From Trichoplax sp. H2 (taxonomy: Eukaryota; Placozoa; Uniplacotomia; Trichoplacea): 64,000 nucleotides of DNA. Shown here piece by piece: positions 14,701 to 26,536 of this stretch; the stretch's first letter is position 1; every line of letters starts with the position of its first letter. The stretch lies in contig NOWV01000092.1 of NCBI GenBank assembly GCA_003344405.1, forward strand, positions 124,001 through 188,000. The letters are read 5' to 3'. Both the position numbers and the translations under genes were made by a program. The notes below the pieces were generated by a model, which was not told the DNA's origin, ran no database searches, and saw only the letters and a program-made list of their open reading frames with translations.

Positions 14701-16376
14701 CAATTCCATCCGAAATGCCTTCCTCTAGGTGAGAATACTATGGATATTTTACAGTGTTAGCTACATTTAAGTTATTGTTGCGTCTTGACTGCGGCTCCTT
14801 ATTAACAGTAAATTGATTACTTGATAACTTTAGGCCACCTTCAACTGGACTTCCGTCTCATATCAACGATGGATTTAGTGATGAAGAAGATGAACGGTCT
14901 ATGAGCCATCATCCATTGACTGATGACGATCATTACCAGAGACCCCCAATTGATGTTCGCCAGAATGGACTAATTCAACGAACTACTATGAATCGTTTCA
15001 ATGAATTGGTTATCGATGAAACTTCTGAAGAAAACGATGATGGTGATGAAACTGACTATCAACAGAATCGTAGTTTCTTTGTGACAAGACGTCAAGTTGA
15101 TAGACCTAACAATGCTGTAAATAATTATAATAATCGATCACAAGGACAACATTCAAATCAATTACCTCCTCATTTAAGATCGAATGGATTTCTTGTATCT
15201 AATCAGACCACTGCTCCATCGTATAGCAATAGCAATAATGGCACTAATGGCAGTAATGGCAATAGAGTAACCGTAAATAATAATCGAATTGATCCACCGC
15301 CTTTTACAATCACGAAATTAAGTGCTCCTAGAGCAACTGTAACAACTGACGATGATAGTGAATTCGACGATCCTCAACGGTTAAGATCACGTTTTAACCA
15401 ACCACCTTCCAGCCTATCAGAATTACCTTCTCGTCGGCCAAATCGTCTATTGACTTCTCACTCACCATCTAGCCAATCTCGTGATGCTATAGCTTCTGAT
15501 TCGCCGCCACAATCACCTCGTGGCCATTTAATTTCCCGTTCACCACCTCGTTCACCTCCTCGTTCACCTACTCGCGGTATACCTCGTTCACCAGTACGTT
15601 CTCCGACACGCTCGCCACCGAGGCGTGGAAGAAATACCAATGTTGTACCTAACGGAAGGGAGAATCCATTATATAGGCAAGAATCACCTCCACCGAGAGG
15701 TAGAGGAATGCCAATGAGAGGTAGAACAAATGGCGTTCATCAACCACCTATTATGCAACGTAGTAATGGACAACCGCATTTCAACGATTCTCCATCACTA
15801 TCTGAAAGTGATGGCGATCAATTAGATGATGAAAGAGTAACTGGTGCAATTCCACAGCGCAATCAGCCTTTGCCGATTCCACCGCAACGTACGGAATCGT
15901 TAAGGGGCAAAAAATCAACTCTTGCTAATGTATCTAGAGGTCGAGGTCGAAACAGCCGTGGTAGCAATCTTCGTGATCGATTAAAGCGATTGCCTCAAAA
16001 GCGGTCATCGTTTCCATATCGTATACAACATTTACGTCACGATAACGAAAGCGTTCAAAGTACTGATAGTTCTATACCTTCAATGTTAGAAGAGCCGAGA
16101 AATGTGCGAAGTCCACGCCAATTTACTCAACGTGATATTGTACAAAACTACCGTGATAATGTTGTTCGCGCATCTATGAGACTGAAAGGGCTAAAGCATC
16201 AAAATGGAAATATTCGTTCTAACCTAAATAAAAATCCCCCACGTACGAATGGAAATCTTCGAACGAATGGAAATGTACGCGGTGGTGGTAGGGCAACGGG
16301 TATTCCCTCTGTTTACTATCACAGCGAGCAAGGTCGTGTTAAACCAGGATTACCAGATCCTTCGTATTTTATATAA
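2757..16376 (+). CDS. Sidekick-like cell-adhesion receptor: signal peptide, 1 Ig, 13 FN3, TM, long disordered tail
   Basis: Rebuilt from 21 exons: 2757-2847, 6897-7193, 7858-8148, 8233-8306, 8432-8663, 8793-8908, 9065-9260, 9439-9729, 9830-10126, 10346-10761, 10948-11134, 11276-11569, 11866-12465, 12589-12704, 12793-12973, 13201-13488, 13622-13732, 13907-14113, 14306-14437, 14551-14728, 14834-16376. They sum to 6138 nt (about 2045 residues) with consistent phases. Residues 1-30 are a signal peptide (start chosen at MALVIKR; an in-frame ATG lies 15 codons upstream). Residues 31-129 form one Ig domain with the Cys, Trp and DNGTYTC signature. Residues 130-1428 hold 13 FN3 domains, many with the Trp and a NSxGxG-like loop. 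The TM is at about 1439-1463. The 570-residue tail is Arg/Ser/Pro-rich, has RSPPRSP-type and RG repeats, and ends DPSYFI, a possible class II PDZ ligand. The FN3 count equals that of animal sidekick proteins, but those have six Ig domains. The acceptor of exon 18 is the least certain junction. Orthology needs a tree. Confidence 0.85.
2848..6896 (+). other. 4-kb first intron of the sidekick-like gene
   Basis: The donor CGGTAAGT at 2847/2848 and acceptor ATCTAG at 6896 are both in phase 1 and join the signal-peptide exon to the Ig exon. I looked for extra Ig exons (Cys...Trp...DxGxYxC) here and found none on the + strand. The stretch is AT-rich with a C homopolymer near 3481-3489. It is much longer than the other introns of this gene, so it could hold regulatory sequence, but no element can be named. 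Confidence 0.6.
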
Positions 16377-17514
16377 TGCATGTTAACTTTATGAGGCTAG
16401 AAGGATTTTATTTATTTTATGGAAACATTTCGACCGTAATTGTTTTTATAGATCATATGAGATTTGTTATATAGATTAAGATGGAAATATATTGGATGTT
16501 TTTTCTAATTCATTGTACTGTTGTAACAGTATTTTGTATCATACATTATAACATAGAAATGCTATCAGCTGAAGAGAATAATAAATAGTGATATTAACTG
16601 AAAGCTATCCGCTGTCCTATGGTACTGTATTATTAAATCTACTTTATACAAAATAACTAGGGGCTTTTTAAGCTACTTTAGATAGAATTCTATTGGATCC
16701 AATTTATATTTTGATTCTCTAATTATTCTTATCATCAACGCCTGTTGTGGATAAAGCGTTCTATTTTGAATAAAAATTTATAACACTCTTGTTAACTTTA
16801 AAATTAATCTTGTGTGATGATTCGAGTACGGTTTGGCTACACTGTAGTCTATACAAATATGATAAGGTATATTGCTTTCAAGTTTTAGAATCTGTACAGG
16901 GCAAAAGGCAATTGGTTATCTACTTTTAAGAATGAAAATTAATTGCCCGGATATGATTTACAATGGTATTTTATATTAGCATTTCTTAATAATTACTAAA
17001 TTGTATTTTACTTTCCCATATACGAAGGTAGGTTAGAGTTAACCTCCAATGTACACGTACGTATGTTCAAGTTATTAAAAATAGCAGCACAAAATACACA
17101 AATGAATGCTATAACTAAAACTAGCTTTATTTCGTTTCAATATACCTGTACCACAGGCATTTGCAACACTAAAATACGCTCAATGCAGAGCGTTGTTTAT
17201 GAACCAAAAATGCTATCATAAAAAACATCTTTTTTCATACAGATACTTATATTGCCGTAGCTGACTATAGTATGAACATTTATGTAGGATAGACTTAATC
17301 AATTACTAGATTTTATCATTCAAGATATTAGCTTCGATTTCCTAACTGTGCGCTCTATAATGAACGAAAATTGACTAGGAAATTCTATTGATAAAATGCT
17401 ATCATACTGCAAAATAGGCAACGTCAATACGCAATTGCATATGTCATGGACTAGAATAGCTTCGATATTAATTTTTAATAAGATTATGTCAGCAAACGGT
17501 GCTATTTGGCTACT
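16377..17514. other. Intergenic: 3' UTRs of two convergent genes
   Basis: No coding exon is visible. An AATAAA at 16580-16585 lies about 200 bp after the stop of the sidekick-like gene and is a plausible poly(A) signal. The right part is downstream of the minus-strand WBP1/VOPP1-like gene, so this interval is a tail-to-tail intergenic region. No repeats stand out. Confidence 0.55.
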
Positions 17515-18284
17515 CTACGATTTATAAGGTGGAGGGCAAACGTGAACATCGCCCTTTGAAGGTAATCCAGCTTTCTCCAGCAACCCAGGTAATGCATCGG
17601 CTTGTAGGATAATGTATTGAGGTTCTTGGCGTTGCATTCGTCGCAGAATTATACAAGCCATCAACCCAAAAAACATGAGTACCAAGAATCCCAAGCATCC
17701 CCTAATTATGGTCATTAATATCCCAAAATTCGATATTATTATTACATGTTTGTCTGATACGAAAACATTCGATTATGCTGCAGTCATGGATATCACTAGA
17801 ACAATCTGTTTTTATGAATTAGCTAACGATAATAATAAGTGTAGAAACTTTAAATTGAAATTGGATAACTTACCAGAAATACACTGTTTTGGCTAATATA
17901 AAGCAGCACTTGTGAGGGCCACAGCATTGTGTCATCATAGGACATTCGTTACCTTGACTATATCATTGAAAGACAAGTTTATTATCGAGTAATCAACGAA
18001 ACGATGGTGGTTAGAAAGATCATTTAGCCGTAAACATCGACTTTAAAATCCGAAATGTTTATTTCTAATGATAGAGTGCATTTATTAGTTAATTAATCAC
18101 TATTTGATGTGTTCTTACCATGGATCCATATTGATTTGCCTAAAATGATGAAAGGAAAGAGCTGAAAATTAGTCACTGGATAAGCTATATACCGAATAAC
18201 AATACGAATTAAGACAATAATATATGTCAGAAAATGGAGTGCAAATGAATAGGCCAAATAAAGTGATGGTATACGAGGATACAT
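17515..18284 (-). CDS. Small WBP1/VOPP1-type membrane protein with Cys-rich ectodomain and PPPY tail
   Basis: Four minus-strand exons join in phase: 18284-18193, 18139-18119 (21 nt), 17957-17874 and 17701-17515. They total 384 nt (127 residues). The start MYPRIPSLY leads into a hydrophobic signal-type segment. A short Cys-rich ectodomain follows, with the pattern C(3)C..CCGPHKCC ending TVYFW, then a transmembrane helix (about residues 67-85, CLGFLVLMFFGLMACIIL) followed by RRMQR, and a short tail ending CPPPYKS. The CC-x4-CC pattern before an aromatic-rich TM start and the PY motif resemble the WBP1/WBP1L/VOPP1 group, membrane adaptors that recruit NEDD4-type WW-domain ligases. The family call is from pattern, not alignment. 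The first two exons are less certain than the last two, but the phases fit exactly. The tail is much shorter and has fewer PY motifs than vertebrate relatives. Confidence 0.6.
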
Positions 18285-18889
18285 CTTCAATTACCGGAAA
18301 CTTAAACTGTGTAACCCTTATAAAGTAAAATATTGTTAAAGCCAATTTCTATTTCTTCTAGTAATGATTTACTAATTCATTTTCGGTCTTTTATAGTCGT
18401 AGCATTCGACATTGAACACTAGTACGGTGCTTATTCAGCTCTCCAACGAGACTGAATACCGACTATCAGCACTAACTTTACAATCAGCAACTGCTAGAAT
18501 TGAAGAAATTGTCAGCAATAGGTTTACTTCCAGTCTTGATGTTTATACGAGTAATACAATTTTTTCAAGAAATCGTAATTGTAGGGTAAATGTTACGTTA
18601 AGATTTGAATCTATTTACCACATTATACCGTAATCGCTATCACTATTAAATACGTCATTTTTAAAAGATAATTATGATTTTCTAAAGCATATAAAACGCG
18701 ATAATATACAAATTTCTTACAGTAATTGCAGATTTTAAATCACCGTTAGACTATGATGCAGTTGTTGATTATATTCACGGAAAGTCTATTTCATTCTTTG
18801 ATGATTCGCAAACCGTTTAAGCTATTACTACGATTCACTAATGAGGAGTTCGTGTGGTCGATTAGCTGTAGGTTTTGTAGAAAGATGAG
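18285..18889. other. Intergenic with a possible orphan exon
   Basis: A 61-codon open segment at 18403-18585 (+) is bounded by a TCGTAG acceptor-like site and an AGG|GTAAAT donor-like site. It reads STVLIQLSNETEYRL and onward. A second open stretch, 18732-18820 (+), follows a TTGCAG and ends in a stop (FKSPLDYDAVVDY...). Their phases do not fit each other, and neither is recognisable, so I do not call a gene. Confidence 0.25.
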
Positions 18890-19720
18890 ATATACAGTTT
18901 ACTGATGATTACCAGCTTAATTCTAAAGTGTTGGTGAGACAACAAAAAAGAAAGCGATAGCAATTGGATTCAATCCGATGATAGAGTATCTTTATATACA
19001 GTAAGACGAGTTGAAATATTGTAGAATGCAAATCTAGTACAGTTATTTTTCGTGTGTTTTATGGTGCAAGGGATAGACAACAAGAAAGAAAATAACAGCA
19101 ATTGGATCTAATTCGACGATGGAACATCTTCATAAATGATGAATTGGAGTATTATAGGATGCAAAACTAGTATAGTTATTTTTTGTATGTGTTATGATGC
19201 GAGCGATTAACGACAAGAAAGAAAGCGATAGCAGTTGGATCTAATCCGATGATGGAATATCCTCAAATATAGTGTATTAGAGTATGATAGAATACAAATC
19301 TGGAGCAGGTATTTTTTTTGTGTGTGAGTGTGTTATAATGCAAGAAATAGACACATAAAAGCAAACGATAGCAATTAGATCTAATCCGATGATGCAACAT
19401 CTTTCTATGTGATGTGTCAATAATGTAAAATACAAATCTGATGTTAATAATGTAAAATACAAATCTGGTATAGCTATTTTTTGTGTATGTGTTATGGTGC
19501 AAGGATATAAAGAAAACGATAGTAATCGAGTCTAATCTGTGATGGAACATCTTTACATATAGTGTATTAGAGTATTATAGAATACAGCGTGTGCTAAGGT
19601 GCAACGGTATAAAAGAAAATGATAGTTATTGAATCTAATCCGATGATGAAACATTTTTACGTATAGTGTGTTGGAGTATTATAGAATGCAAACCTGATTT
19701 TTTTTGTGAGTGTGATGGTG
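18890..19720. repeat. Degenerate tandem repeat, about six ~105-150 bp units
   Basis: Units contain a core like GATAGCAATTGGATCTAATC, CGATGATGGAACATCTT, then TATAGAATGCAAATCTGGTA, ATTTTTTGTGTGTG and GGTGCAAGGRATA. Cores begin near 18950, 19090, 19225, 19365, 19517 and 19618. Units vary in length through small indels, and the short TG runs vary too. It is non-coding in all frames. Confidence 0.85.
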
Positions 19721-19824
19721 CGAGGAAGAGGTAAATATAAAATTAAATCTATAAAAAGCTATGATAAAAGCATAAGCTTGTATAAACTCAATATCATTTC
19801 AGGTGCTATCACTATGTTATCAGA

Positions 19825-20585
19825 TCGAAGCTTATCAGAAAATAATCAAGCGCAACAATTGATTAGTCTGCTTAATAAAGAATCGTAATCGATCATCAAC
19901 GAGATTGACTTATTAGAAATAATCAAAATGCAACAGTTAGCTAGAGTGTTTAATAAAGAATCGTCATCAATTATCAACAAGCTTAACTTATCAGAAATAA
20001 TCAAATAAATCAAATGCAATAGTTAACTAGACTGTTTAATAAAGGATCGTAATTGATCATCAGCGAGATTAATCAAAAGTAGCAATTAGCTAGAGTCTAG
20101 ACTGGTTTAATAAAAATATATATGAATCGTAATTAATCATCAATAAGCTTAATGAACTTATCAGAAATAATCAAATACAATCAAGTTCAACAATTAATTA
20201 GAATGTTTAATGAAGAATTGTAATAAATTATCAACAAGATTAACTTATCAGAAAGAATCAAATGCCACAGTTAACTAGACTGTTGATAATGAATCGCACG
20301 GTAATTAAACCTCAATATGCTTAGATTAACTTATCAGAAAGAATCAAATGCCACAGTTAACTAGACTGTCGATAATGAATCATATCGTAATTAATCCTCA
20401 ATATGCTTAAATTAACTTATCAGAAAGAATCAAATGCAACTAGACTGTTGATAATGAATCGTATCGTATGTAATCCTCAATAAGCTTAATTTATCAGAAA
20501 TAATTTAATATTATCAAGTGCTATAGTGAACTAGATTGCTTAATTATGAATCCTAATTAATCATCAATCAGATTAAATCGATAAT
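19825..20585. repeat. Tandem repeat, about nine ~75-90 bp units
   Basis: Units start TTATCAGAAATAATCAAATG and continue CAACAGTTAACTAGACTG, TTTAATAAAGAATCGTAAT, CATCAACGAGATTAAC. Copies begin near 19828, 19910, 19988, 20077, 20158, 20248, 20333, 20417 and 20492. The copies at 20248 and 20333 are close to identical, which points to recent duplication. The array directly follows the previous one but the units are unrelated. Confidence 0.87.
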
Positions 20586-21045
20586 TTTATCAAGATTAGA
20601 TTCGATGTTCATGGTTACTAAATTAGCGAAAATTTACCCAAGATCAGATTGGAGAGATCAAAACGAGTATAAGTAAACCAAATTGGGAAAATTCTGCCTG
20701 ACTTTGAACGCAAACACAACAAAAATGTTTATCTTGAAGAAAACATTCCTTTATAAGCTCTTCAAGTCCGTTTCAATACGCCTGTTAAACGGCCCAACAA
20801 GTAGATGATAGAGAAGATACTGCCGTTGCAATTTTATTACACTACCCTATCAGATGTGATGGTCTGTCCAAGTATTTCCACTAGGTAGAATCCAAGTATT
20901 GTCTGAGCACTGTACTTAAGCAAGTAATAGCGGTGCTCACAAGTTCTCCACGAGTCCAGAGTCCAAAATTTTACTAACAATAGCTAAGACTAGCCTGGTC
21001 GTAGATACTCTTGTAAGACTATGAGAAAAGCGACTTCGACTAGAC

Positions 21046-21425
21046 ATGGCGTAAGCCGCACCTTTACACCCAAAACTCTCAAGTCTAGTATTTACTGAGT
21101 CCTATATCGCATACCAACTTATTGCAATGGAAGCCCGCTTTGGCAGAGTTTTGTCAGGCAATCTCTTACTCGGATTAGAATGGCGTAAGGCGCATCTTAA
21201 TCTCAAATAAGTTGATTATTGCTTACTGAGTACTGTATCGCATAGCAACACGTTGCAATGGAGGCCTACTTTGATCGAGTTTTGTCAGGCAATCTCTTAC
21301 TCAGACTAGATATGGCGTAAGCCACATCTTTATCCCAAATAGATCGATTAATATTTACTGAGTCTTGTGTCGCATACCGACGCGTTGCAATGGAGGCCTG
21401 TTGTGACAGTTTTTGTCTGGCAAGT
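21046..21425. repeat. Tandem repeat, three ~132 bp units
   Basis: ATGGCGTAAGCCGCATCTTT begins at about 21046, 21179 and 21310. Each unit carries TTTACTGAGTC, TCGCATACCRACRCGTTGCA, ATGGAGGCC and GAGTTTTGTCAGGCAATCTC. The units are richer in G+C than the surrounding DNA. The sequence just before (20800-21040) may hold an older diverged copy. Confidence 0.82.
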
Positions 21426-23880
21426 TAATTAACAAAATCAATTAAATTTACTTCAGGCAATAATACCATCAGTTTGAATCACAATAAACATTAGAAATGG
21501 TAGATATTTGATTTACCAGTAATTTACTTTCCTGCAGAAATTCTATGTTGGAATTCTTTATATATAAATATATATAAAGTTATTCAATTTTTTAATATCA
21601 GATAAAGAATTTATAGGACAGAAATGATCACATTTGATTATATGATGTCTTAGATAATGATAATCTCAAAGATCGTTTTTGCTGTTTTACTTTTGCCGTA
21701 ATTAATGCTTGAAATATAATTCAATTTCTTTTGGAAATAAACTGGCAAGCTGGTCATAAAACGACATTTCATGTTATGTAAATATGATCTTAGTTGTTAA
21801 AATACTCTAGCATCATCATCTATGCAACATCTTTTAACTTTTGATCTTGGGTTCAATGGTATCTAACTGAATAGTATAGTACATAGTAGATATTTACTGT
21901 AGTTTCCCGAGATTAAGAACTTCAGCTCAAAAATAATTGTATTGCAATTACTTATATCTATGATTTGACAAAACTTCTCTCTCTATAAAATACGCGTATA
22001 AGACATATGAATTGACTAATGGTTATATCTTAAAAGTTTCAAAGTTACAGTTTTAATTGCTATTAGATATTAGTGCCTAGTGGCTAAAGTTTGACACGAT
22101 TTAATCCTTTGACTTTGGAATCTCTGGGCTACGGTGCTCAACTGTAAATTGACAGTAAATCAGTTATGAATAAAAACTAGTGAATATTTAACCCTAACCA
22201 TCATAGCTAGTTCCTCCAGAAATCTACGCGTATAAATAAAATTACATTTTTTAGCAAAATCAAACGGCCTATCATATAAGTGTTGATGTTACTCATTAGT
22301 TCAATATTAAGCAAAGTACGCTAACAATATTGAAAATATTGTTATATTTCCAGTTGCTTTATATAATCAAATATAATTATTTTTACGTGAAATAACGACA
22401 CATGTTTTTATTAATTAACTCATGTAAGCTAGCACCTAAGTCATCATAGGTCAAAGTGAAAGGCTTAACAAGGAGGAATCAAAATGATTCTATTGGTTGG
22501 ACTATATATGAAATATTAGATTGAATATGATCTGTATCAGAATACATTGATTAAATTCTCATTTATTTGATCTGAAATGTTATACTAGAATACGTCTTTC
22601 ACCTATTATGATATTCATCATTTTAACAATACTGCCAACGTTTAAAGATCTACTTATTAAATTTATGTTTCTAAGAGTTTCACGCCATGGTCGGTAAGAT
22701 AAACATAATAGAGTGTAAGGTTTCGCCTTCCGGATTTGTCTTGACATCAAGTTTATTCAGGACCAATCTCTTATATAGAGTTCTTTCTGGTTTAGCTGTT
22801 TCCTATCCTTTATAACAGATTGATGCTCTATTACAATATATAATTCTATAAATTAATTTATTAAGGAATTGATATCCATTGACATAATTTAATTTTCAAG
22901 TGGCATGTACTGATTAATATCACTTTGACTTATTTAAAACATGTTATTTTCTTTATTTATTGTAATCTTTTAAACCACTAACTAAGATTGAATTTGTCCC
23001 TTCCAATTGGATCAATAAATGCAATATATATATTACATTAAGTTCTGTCAGGGCAGGGGAAATCATAAAATATTCGATTAACTTATAAACATGGTGATTT
23101 TGCACAGTCGGCGGCGCAATCATATCGTAAAAATAGTACGTAAAAGGAAGCTTAGTTTTTGATTCAAATATTGCTCTTATCTCACGCTATATGGTTATAT
23201 CTTCTGTCTGAAAAAGGATAACGTAAACAAATATTAATAGGTTACTAAGAGAAAGAAGTGATCCATAAACGACAGGTGCAAAAAATAGTAATGACTATTA
23301 TAACTACAAGTATCATTAACAAGGCTATGGGAAATAAACAACTCCACCAGAATAGACCATTTTAATTTGTAAAGAGGAACTCTATTTTTCCTTGAAAGAT
23401 CTATACCAAGGCAATAAAATAATCTTTCTATTACCAATCGACTGTGAAATGGTTTCGTAGAATGTAGGATAGCAAGAATTAACTATATGAACAGTAATCT
23501 CTTCAACAGTGACCTAACGGTGCCTGAGGCATCTGTTCCTCTAAAATGAATACGCTAAACCAAGAAAAAATTCGTTGATATGCATGTAATTATAAACGTT
23601 AATAAATGTAAAGCTAACACTCGCTAGCTAGATTGATTATCGTAATAAAGAAATCTTTTATTCCTTATTATTACCAACAGTTTAGTAATCCTTTTTTTAC
23701 TATTATAGATTGAAAAGTGAAAAGAAAAGGGTAAATTGATTTATTTAAGGTTCATATATTGAATATGCATAGCTTAGCTTATAAAATTGCATATCTAAGA
23801 GTTGGTTTTCTTAATTTTACACGAGTTATTCCATTTAATATTATCTTGTGATAAACATAATATGCTGCTGATCAGCTTTG
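21426..23880. other. AT-rich intergenic sequence, nothing recognised
   Basis: No convincing exon, RNA gene or repeat array was seen on either strand. Open frames are short, hydrophobic or Lys/Ile/Tyr-rich, as expected by chance at this base composition. Confidence 0.5.
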
Positions 23881-24000
23881 TTCAATTGATTTCCATATTA
23901 GGGATTATTACTGGTTATGTTCACCATTTTACAATACTTTATGTTATGTTCAACTGATTTCCGTATTAGGGATTATTATTGGTTATGTTCACCATGTTAG
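23881..24000. repeat. 68-bp tandem duplication
   Basis: TTCAATTGATTTCCATATTA at 23881 is repeated with two or three changes at 23949, followed in both copies by GGGATTATTACTGGTTATGT and TCACCAT. The offset is 68 bp. Confidence 0.85.
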
Positions 24001-26154
24001 GGATAGTTACTGTCGTGAGATTATGTTTCAAAACATATTTACTGTTGTCATGGTTTTATTAATTTACCTTACAAATATAGAGTATTGATGTATTAACTGT
24101 TATGGTATAAAAAGGAGATACGATAGAGAAAAAAGAGGAGACTTCGGCTTAAATTTGAGTAATTCATTAAGTTGCTCGTTGGCTGTTTGCTATTTGTTGT
24201 TACTCGTTTAACTTGTAGTCGTGACAAGCATCGCCAAGGTTTTTCTTTACTGCGGTTGTTCTATTGGCATTTATATTACTATTTCTATCAGCAACCACCG
24301 CAGTTATTGTATTTACGTAGATCTTACAAAATTTTATTCATAATTTTATTCATAATTGCTGTGATGATATGTTATACTAATAGAAATCTCTTGCCTTGTC
24401 TACATATTCTACTAAATCTTGATTGCAGGTAACGAAATAAACAAGTTCATTTTTATGCGCTTGCAATGCTTTTAACTAACTATTGATAAATATTAGGTGC
24501 AGTAAGTTCTTAACGTTAGTCTCTTTTCATGTTTACTTATCTATTTATCTATATTACTCCGATTTTGATGATCGGTCGCATGATACTACCTGCAGGAGTT
24601 CCCTTATATAGAAGATTTAAAAAATAAATAAAGTAATACCGTTTCAAATTATAATCAATTACTGGTATCACATTTTGATGACATTGAAATGAAAGTTTTA
24701 ATCTCATTACCGTTAAACAAGCTTGACTTCTATCATGTTATCATGACCTTTCCGCCATTGTGACCTATTAATTTGTTTGTGGAGGCCTAAACGTCTGATT
24801 ATACAACTGCTAGCTTATTCCGGTTATCTTCATTTAAATTAAATTATATCAATTCCTATTGGTAGTTGATATAGCAATAAACGGCATTACTGGTCGTGTT
24901 TAACAGAACTAATTAGTGCTAATTAAGATTATTCCTGATTTACTGTGATGATTCAATATATATAGTACATAGCGACTATCATAGTAATCAAAGAGGATGA
25001 CAAACGGTCATTGATGAATTACATTTCCATTTCTCAATCTTTCAATGATGTTTATGTGACTAATACAAATGGAATCACATTTTCATTGTATCTCACAGCT
25101 ATAACTATAACGTATAAGCAGGATATCTATTTATTCTTGCAATCGTCCATCTGAATTTCACAACATTATCCTACTTCATAATTTCGTAAAGATTTTACTT
25201 TAGCTACCGGCCAATTGAGTTATGAGTTCATTCAGATGATGGTCCATCACTAATACCTTTGACTAGATTCTACGTTATATATGAAAGATCAATATTGTTG
25301 ATATTCCATTGAAAGTCTTGTCAATCATTAATATTAGTGCAAAAATATCATATGTATTTTAATCTGTCACCTTAATAAATTATTCTTTTCAAAAAGTAGC
25401 TTTTATTCTAGTCTGTTTCACCTAAAATTTGTTGTTGTACATTGCATCATTAAAATATCAGCGTAAAAGTAAAAATTTTTTTATATGATAGTCAACGGCA
25501 TGCTAGACCAATCTGGTATATGAAATAAACGGTCATTTTTATCTTATTAACATATTACAGAATCTTTACTAGTCCTTTTTATAGTAACAAAAATTAGTCG
25601 TAGAATTAAACTAGGCCTTTAGCTTCTATTTTTCATCGTATTTGTCTTAATCATCCAAGTTTTACTTGATCTTTTTTAAATTATTTAGCAATTTTAAATT
25701 TTTACTGAGTAAGAAGGTTATGTTATAAAGATAAACAACGCTAAAGAATAGGTGGAGACAGGTGCCATAGCTAATGCTTCTAGATGCCAACTCATATTAT
25801 ATTATCTGTCAATTCTTATACTGCACCACTAGGGATAGATATCATTCATCATCTACAGATAGATATTCATGTGTAAGAGTACTTACATCTCGAAATCCCA
25901 CCTTTATTTTCTTATCCTAAAATAGATTGAAAATAAAATCATTTAAGCAATAATTTATATTAGAGATTTTCGGTTTATTATTGATATCATTATTTCATTA
26001 GCAACAGCAAGACCATATTTCACTTGATAGCTTAATTCTTCCTTACCAGTCAATAACAGTAACCCAACTATATGTAAACATGATCAAGAGTTTTTGAGTA
26101 TCATTAACTTAGTAATTGTAAACTTACATTATTTCTTCTACCACGGCTCGACAG
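24001..26154. other. AT-rich intergenic sequence with one hydrophobic ORF
   Basis: The only notable frame is 24172-24432 (+), 86 codons, hydrophobic with no ATG start (TTG) and a CAG|GTAACG site near its end (24428). It might be an exon but resembles nothing I know. The rest shows no gene. Confidence 0.35.
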
Positions 26155-26536
26155 GTTCATTGAACAAAGAATGTACTGACGTAATGATCGATTTAGGAAA
26201 AGTCAATATTGAAGTATTTCTAAATGGTAGCCATTACCAATGAATCTCGAATACAATTTTTGATTACTATATCAATGTTATATTGAGTAGTAGAGTTCAA
26301 ATTGATTACTAGTTCACTGTTTATTTCTTAAGACTAAGATTAACAAATCATTCTATTCTACTCACAATTCTATTTTCTTTCGTTTTTGTTAGGAAGGTGA
26401 TCATTTGTTTGCATACATGCGGTTACAGGATTTGCGTTATAAAAAATCAATATTGATGACAAAAAGCTATCGGAGACCCTATGTTGAAGTAAAATGCAAT
26501 ACTGCTCATCCATATCCTGTACGAAATTACAAATGA
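26155..26536 (+). CDS. Two 3'-terminal exons of an unrecognised gene
   Basis: Exon 26155-26226 follows GACAG and ends AATG|GTAGCC. Exon 26397-26536 follows GGAAG and ends with TGA. Both junctions are phase 1, and the joined frame reads DVMIDLGKVNIEVFLNG, GDHLFAYMRLQDLRYKKS and ends NTAHPYPVRNYK. The composition (acid/base balance, aromatic residues, KSYRRPYVEVKCN) looks like real protein rather than AT-rich noise. I do not recognise the family, and I could not find the upstream exons with confidence. A weak candidate is 25832-25871. Alternative: chance open frames of about 24 and 46 codons. Confidence 0.4.

Noticed and set aside
15458-15640. Minus-strand Gly/Glu/Arg frame (GERGGER-like)
   Set aside because: Shadow of the Arg-Ser-Pro repeats in the sidekick-like tail.
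17675-17896. 73-codon + strand frame with FDYAAVMDITRTICFYEL
   Set aside because: Antisense to exons 3 and 4 of the WBP1/VOPP1-like gene, whose splice phases fit precisely; slight resemblance to 18732-18820 is not enough to call a gene.
24172-24432. 86-codon hydrophobic + strand frame with a donor-like end
   Set aside because: No ATG, no partner exon, composition expected from AT-rich DNA.
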